From Lachnospiraceae bacterium (GTDB lineage Bacteria > Bacillota > Clostridia > Lachnospirales > Lachnospiraceae), in the NCBI GenBank assembly GCA_017463225.1, contig JAFTPO010000007.1, forward strand, positions 1-36,178: 36,178 nt of DNA, read 5' to 3'. The notes under the pieces were generated by a model. That model was not told the origin of the DNA. It made no database searches and worked only from the letters and a program-made list of their open reading frames with translations. Shown piece by piece: positions 32,897 through 36,178 of the stretch; within the stretch, counting starts at the first letter, position 1, and each line of letters starts with the position of its first letter. Position numbers and translations under genes: made by a program.

Positions 32897-34939
32897 ATGG
32901 AATCAGCAGCATGGAATGGTTTCGTAGGCGGCAAGTGGCAGGAAGAAGTTAACTTAAGAGACTTCATCCAGAAGAACTACACAGTGTATGAGGGAGATGA
33001 CGCTTTCTTAGCTGAGCCTACACAGAACACTAAGGATTTATGGCAGATGGTACTTGACCTTTCTAAGAAGGAGAGAGAAGCAGGCGGTGTTCTTGATATG
33101 GATACTAAGGTTGTTTCAACACTTACTTCACACGGTGCAGGTTACCTCGATAAGAGCAAGGAGACAATCGTTGGTGTTCAGACAGACGCTCCATTCAAGA
33201 GAGGTATGAACGTTTACGGTGGTATCCGTATGGCTATGAAGGCTTGTGAGGATAATGGATATAAGGTAGATCCTGAGGTTGTTGAGTTCTTCACTACTCA
33301 CAGAAAGACTCATAACGCAGGTGTATTTGATGTATATGATGAGGAGATTAGAAAGTGTCGTTCTAACCACATCATCACTGGTCTTCCAGATGCTTACGGT
33401 CGTGGACGTATCATCGGTGACTACAGAAGAGTAGCACTTTACGGAATCGATTACTTAGTAGCAGACAAGAAGAAGCAGAAGGATTCATACGGTAAGGTAT
33501 ATACTGATGATGTTATCAGAGCTAGAGAGGAGATCTCAGAGCAGATCAGAGCTCTTGGCGAGTTAAAGCAGATGGCAGCAGCTTACGGAATTGATATTTC
33601 TAAGCCAGCTACAAATGTACAGGAAGCTATGCAGGCAGTATACTTCGGTTACCTTGGAGCAGTTAAGGAGCAGAACGGTGCAGCTATGTCACTTGGACGT
33701 ACTTCAACTTTCCTTGATTGTTATGCAGAGAGAGACCTTGCTAACGGTACATTTACTGAGGAGCAGATTCAGGAGTTCGTAGATCACTTCATTATGAAGC
33801 TTCGTATCGTTAAGTTTGCTCGTACACCAGAGTACAACCAGTTATTCTCAGGAGATCCAGTATGGGTAACTGAGTCACTTGGTGGTGTTGGTATCGATGG
33901 CAGACCACTTGTAACTAAGATGACATTCAGATATCTTCACACTCTTGATAACTTAGGTGCAGCACCAGAGCCAAACTTAACAGTTCTTTGGTCAACAAAG
34001 CTTCCTATCAACTTCAAGCAGTACTGTGCTAAGATGTCAATCAAGTCATCATCAATTCAGTACGAGAATGATGATATGATGAGAGTAACTCACGGTGATG
34101 ATTACGCAATCGCTTGTTGTGTATCTTCTATGAGAGTTGGTAAGGAGATGCAGTTCTTCGGAGCTAGAGCTAACCTTGCTAAGTGTCTCCTTTACGCTAT
34201 CAACGGTGGTGTTGATGAGTGTACAGGTGTACAGGTAGGACCTAAGTACAGACCAATTACTTCAGAGTACCTTGATTTCGATGAGGTTATGGAGAAGTAT
34301 GATGATATGATGGAGTGGTTAGCAGGAGTTTACGTATCAGCTCTTAATATTATCCACTACATGCATGATAAGTATGCTTATGAGAGAATTCAGATGGCTC
34401 TTCATGACAGAGATGTTAGAAGATACTTCGCAACTGGTATCGCTGGTCTTTCAGTTGTTGCTGACTCACTTTCAGCTATCAAGTATGCAAAGGTTAAGCC
34501 AATCAGAAACGAGCAGGGTATCGTAGTAAGCTATGAGACAGAGGGAGATTTCCCTAAGTATGGTAACAATGATGATAGAGTAGATAGCATCGCTGTTGAT
34601 CTTGTATCAAGATTCATGAACAAGATTAGAAAGCACCATGTATACAGAAATGGATTCCCTACTATGTCAGTTCTTACAATTACTTCAAACGTAACTTACG
34701 GTAAGAACACTGGTGATACTCCATGTGGTAGAAAGCATGGTCAGCCACTTGCACCTGGTGCAAACCCACTTCATGGTAGAGATAAGAGCGGAGCTTTAGC
34801 TTCACTTTCATCAGTAGCTAAGCTTCCATTCATGGATTCACAGGATGGTATTTCAAATACATTCTCTATCATTCCTGGAGCTCTTGGTAAGGAAGATCAG
34901 GTATTCGCTGGTGACATCGAGATCGACCTTAATAAGTAA
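32897..34939 (+). CDS. pflB: Pyruvate formate-lyase catalytic core lacking the glycyl-radical domain
   Basis: 680 residues from the ATG at 32897 (AAAGGAGG ten bases before; an earlier in-frame ATG at 32852 has no such site). The family is usually about 750-760. The active-site pair Cys407-Cys408 is present in [13 protein letters not shown], as are [16 protein letters not shown] and [10 protein letters not shown] near the end. The protein stops at [13 protein letters not shown] plus a short tail, exactly where a normal enzyme continues into the domain with RVSGYAV. That domain is encoded by the gene at 35217. The enzyme splits pyruvate with CoA into formate and acetyl-CoA. Codon choice is strongly biased, as for an abundant protein. 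No activating enzyme is encoded in the window. Confidence 0.93.
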   Translation: MESAAWNGFVGGKWQEEVNLRDFIQKNYTVYEGDDAFLAEPTQNTKDLWQMVLDLSKKEREAGGVLDMDTKVVSTLTSHGAGYLDKSKETIVGVQTDAPFKRGMNVYGGIRMAMKACEDNGYKVDPEVVEFFTTHRKTHNAGVFDVYDEEIRKCRSNHIITGLPDAYGRGRIIGDYRRVALYGIDYLVADKKKQKDSYGKVYTDDVIRAREEISEQIRALGELKQMAAAYGIDISKPATNVQEAMQAVYFGYLGAVKEQNGAAMSLGRTSTFLDCYAERDLANGTFTEEQIQEFVDHFIMKLRIVKFARTPEYNQLFSGDPVWVTESLGGVGIDGRPLVTKMTFRYLHTLDNLGAAPEPNLTVLWSTKLPINFKQYCAKMSIKSSSIQYENDDMMRVTHGDDYAIACCVSSMRVGKEMQFFGARANLAKCLLYAINGGVDECTGVQVGPKYRPITSEYLDFDEVMEKYDDMMEWLAGVYVSALNIIHYMHDKYAYERIQMALHDRDVRRYFATGIAGLSVVADSLSAIKYAKVKPIRNEQGIVVSYETEGDFPKYGNNDDRVDSIAVDLVSRFMNKIRKHHVYRNGFPTMSVLTITSNVTYGKNTGDTPCGRKHGQPLAPGANPLHGRDKSGALASLSSVAKLPFMDSQDGISNTFSIIPGALGKEDQVFAGDIEIDLNK

Positions 34940-34953
34940 TAAGGACTGATTAT

Positions 34954-35166
34954 ATGGATAATGGATTAAGCAATGTAGATGATATAGTTGCTATGCTTGA
35001 CGATATGATGTCAAAGGGACACGGTCACGTAAATGTGTCCGTAGACCCAGACACAGTAGGTAAGAAGGTTGATACACTTGGATGTACAGATTGTGCAAAG
35101 GGTGACTTGGCCTGCGCTATACCTACACTTCATGAGGGCATAGACGAGTATATGAATCAGGATTAG
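34954..35166 (+). CDS. Cysteine-bearing paralogue of the glycyl-radical domain, radical loop replaced
   Basis: 70 residues. Residues 8-34 ([23 protein letters not shown]...DPDT) match residues 7-34 of the downstream radical protein ([23 protein letters not shown]...NRDT), and the end [10 protein letters not shown] matches TFHESIDKM. Between them the [12 protein letters not shown] loop is missing and a segment [12 protein letters not shown] takes its place, giving Cys44, Cys47 and Cys54 (C-x2-C-x6-C). It therefore cannot carry the glycyl radical. It starts 14 bases after the catalytic core gene with AAGGA before the ATG. A role in redox sensing, quenching or metal binding on the lyase is possible but not shown. 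Confidence 0.75.
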   Translation: MDNGLSNVDDIVAMLDDMMSKGHGHVNVSVDPDTVGKKVDTLGCTDCAKGDLACAIPTLHEGIDEYMNQD

Positions 35167-35216
35167 CTAAACCTGATATCAGGTATATTATATTAGAATT
35201 TAAGGAGGATACTAAA

Positions 35217-35465
35217 ATGGCTAGTACACAGCAGATCGATAACTTAGTAAGTATGTTAGATGGTTATGTAGAAAAAGGCGGACATCATCTTAACGTTAAC
35301 GTATACAACAGAGACACTCTTCTTGATGCTCAGAAGCATCCAGAGAACTACCCACAGTTAACTATCCGTGTTTCAGGATACGCTGTAAACTTCATCAAGT
35401 TAACTGAGGAGCAGCAGAACGACGTTATCTCAAGAACTTTCCATGAGAGCATTGACAAGATGTAA
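35217..35465 (+). CDS. Stand-alone glycyl-radical domain completing pyruvate formate-lyase
   Basis: 82 residues, containing exactly the C-terminal part of a normal pyruvate formate-lyase: [39 protein letters not shown] with the radical Gly54, and [18 protein letters not shown]. It resembles GrcA/YfiD, which rescues damaged lyase by supplying this domain, but lacks the roughly 45-residue N-terminal extension of that protein. Because the neighbouring core lacks the domain altogether, this protein is presumably an obligatory subunit rather than a spare part. Strong ribosome site AAGGAGG, so probably made in quantity. Its stop codon lies within the left arm of a 21-bp inverted repeat. Confidence 0.92.
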   Translation: MASTQQIDNLVSMLDGYVEKGGHHLNVNVYNRDTLLDAQKHPENYPQLTIRVSGYAVNFIKLTEEQQNDVISRTFHESIDKM

Positions 35466-35613
35466 TCGTTGAGATATGCAAAAAAAGACTAGGAGTCAGC
35501 GCTAGCATGCTAGCATGCTGACATCCTAGTCTTTTTTTATATAGCGAGACGCCACACTGAGCCAGCTTTGCTGGCGATGTGTGGCGCCTCGCGCATATCT
35601 CAACGATTACATC
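35459..35613. repeat. 21-bp perfect inverted repeat enclosing a terminator and a hairpin unit
   Basis: Bases 35459-35479, which include the last codons and stop of the radical-domain gene, are the exact reverse complement of 35593-35613. Inside lie the terminator and the first tandem hairpin unit. Degenerate versions of the right arm recur at about 35665-35686 and 35692-35705, the last touching the stop of the Rpn-like gene. Confidence 0.8.
35480..35538. terminator. Long bidirectional terminator
   Basis: 15-bp perfect outer stem AAAAAAAGACTAGGA / TCCTAGTCTTTTTTT and a 6-bp inner stem GTCAGC / GCTGAC with one bulged A; the 16-base loop is itself the palindrome-rich GCTAGCATGCTAGCAT. It serves both the radical-domain gene and the convergent Rpn-like gene. 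Confidence 0.88.
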
Positions 35614-35686
35614 AGTAGTACGAATGCCCACACTGAGCAAGCTATGCTTGCGATGTGGGCATTCGCATGTCTCATTTATTACATCA
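35543..35686. repeat. Two tandem 72-bp hairpin units with compensatory changes
   Basis: Unit A (35543-35614) and unit B (35615-35686) share the pattern stem-CACACTGAGC-stem-GCGATGTG-stem followed by CGCATRTCTCA and ATTACATCA. The paired arms differ but stay paired: GCCAGC/GCTGGC in A against GCAAGC/GCTTGC in B, and GCCACAC/GTGTGGC against GCCCACA/TGTGGGC. The internal loop TGA facing GAT is unchanged. This points to selection on a hairpin (RNA or single-stranded DNA), as in REP-like elements. Confidence 0.75.
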
Positions 35687-35703
35687 AAACCGAGACGATT
35701 ACA

Positions 35704-36178
35704 TTACACAGTATCTACATTTTTGATATACTGATTAGCCTGCTCCGTTGTTAGGTCATAGGTTTTAACCAAATACTCAGCTATTTGAAAGTCAGATAAA
35801 GACAAGGATCTCAAGCTTGTTATAGAACGTGATATGTTGGTAGCTCGTTCTTCCTGCCTGCCTTCCAGCCTGCCTTCCTGCCTACCTTCCAGTCTGCCTT
35901 CCTCTCTGCTATCTTCTCTTAGTGTATCTTCATGAAGCTTTGCGTTATATTCAAATATACTCATACTTACAACCTCATTTCTATGTTTTTTTAGAAAATC
36001 AGCTAATATGCCATCGTTTATACATTTGTCTATAGCGAGATTAATGGCAGTTTCGTAAGGATATTGTTTCTCATATGTTCTGGTTAGCTCTACGAACTTA
36101 GAATAGTCGCTTAATGTTTTACACTTATCCATAAGCTCATCGTTGTATCCGGGATTGATATTTATCTGGGTTACCACA
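35704..36178 (-). CDS. Rpn-like PD-(D/E)XK nuclease/transposase family protein, C-terminal part
   Basis: The frame runs off the right edge; the apparent GTG start at 36177 is probably an internal Val, so the N-terminal nuclease domain lies outside. The visible 157 residues have the family's ININPGYNDELMDKCKTLSDY segment, FVELTRTYE, a Cys-containing helix DKCINDGILADFLKKHRNEV, MSIFEYN, then the typical tail of Glu-Gly-Arg repeats (REEGRLEGRQEGRLEG; DNA about 35850-35905) and a short C-terminal helix pair. Rpn-type proteins are recombination-linked nucleases that are numerous in Lachnospiraceae. The gene converges on the pfl locus across structured repeats. Confidence 0.8.
   Translation of the reverse strand, partial: VVTQININPGYNDELMDKCKTLSDYSKFVELTRTYEKQYPYETAINLAIDKCINDGILADFLKKHRNEVVSMSIFEYNAKLHEDTLREDSREEGRLEGRQEGRLEGRQEERATNISRSITSLRSLSLSDFQIAEYLVKTYDLTTEQANQYIKNVDTV

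Noticed and set aside
32897-34939. pflB shortened by a simple frameshift or sequencing error
   Set aside because: The sequence following the stop does not encode the missing domain directly; a separate gene with its own start and ribosome site lies between, and the radical-domain gene has a strong ribosome site of its own.
35543-35686. The tandem hairpin units as a CRISPR array
   Set aside because: Only two units, palindromic throughout, with no unique spacers and no cas genes.

Overview
The window looks like the chromosome of a strictly anaerobic, low-GC Gram-positive fermenter of the family Lachnospiraceae (Butyrivibrio / Pseudobutyrivibrio / Lachnospira / Roseburia type; genus not decided). 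The reasons are AGGAGG ribosome sites, AGA-rich and AT-rich codon use, [FeFe]-hydrogenase maturases (HydG, HydF), pyruvate formate-lyase, a clostridial 2[4Fe-4S] ferredoxin, a MecA-type adaptor, DUF1858 and DUF2304 proteins, and a PD-(D/E)XK (Rpn-like) protein with an E-G-R repeat tail. No rRNA, tRNA, CRISPR array or complete insertion sequence was seen.

Layout. 1-1.4 kb: the C-terminal end of a probable polymorphic toxin, its candidate immunity gene and a decayed small gene. 1.5-2.7 kb: three small zinc-ribbon/membrane genes. 2.7-10.7 kb: a carbohydrate block with a LacI-type repressor, its operators, a IIA-IIC-IIB phosphotransferase permease, an EEP-family hydrolase, 4-alpha-glucanotransferase (MalQ), HPr and Enzyme I, that is, maltose/maltodextrin uptake with the general PTS proteins beside it. 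10.7-12.2 kb: a large nested-hairpin element, then a lipoprotein and an Ala/Glu/Lys-rich helical protein on the minus strand. 12.4-14.5 kb: pyruvate kinase and an HD-domain protein. 14.6-18.7 kb: hydG, two small membrane proteins, hydF. 18.8-25.2 kb: a compact phosphate regulon pstS-C-A-B, phoU, response regulator, sensor kinase. 25.3-27.2 kb: two GT2 glycosyltransferases around a DUF2304 protein. 27.3 kb: ferredoxin. 28-30 kb: MecA-like adaptor, BI-1 family membrane protein, DUF1858 protein. 30.2-32.6 kb: zinc-ribbon Ser/Thr kinase with an extracellular sensor-like part. 32.7-35.5 kb: pyruvate formate-lyase locus. 35.5-36.2 kb: structured repeats and a partial Rpn-like gene.

The most striking feature is the pyruvate formate-lyase locus. 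The catalytic protein carries the Cys-Cys pair but stops before the glycyl-radical domain. That domain is encoded separately as an 82-residue protein (Gly54 in RVSGYAV). Between them lies a 70-residue paralogue whose two ends match the radical domain but whose glycine loop is replaced by a Cys-x2-Cys-x6-Cys segment. This amounts to a split glycyl-radical enzyme with a second, cysteine-bearing 'spare part'. Other unusual points are a circularly permuted PstS, an HPr with Arg in place of the regulatory Ser46, a convergent gene pair whose C-termini are both encoded by one 25-bp perfect palindrome, and two families of nested or tandem structured repeats.

Together the genes describe sugar uptake by the PTS, glycolysis to pyruvate, and disposal through formate and hydrogen, with phosphate-starvation control and envelope functions nearby. 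All calls come from reading the sequence; no database search was run.
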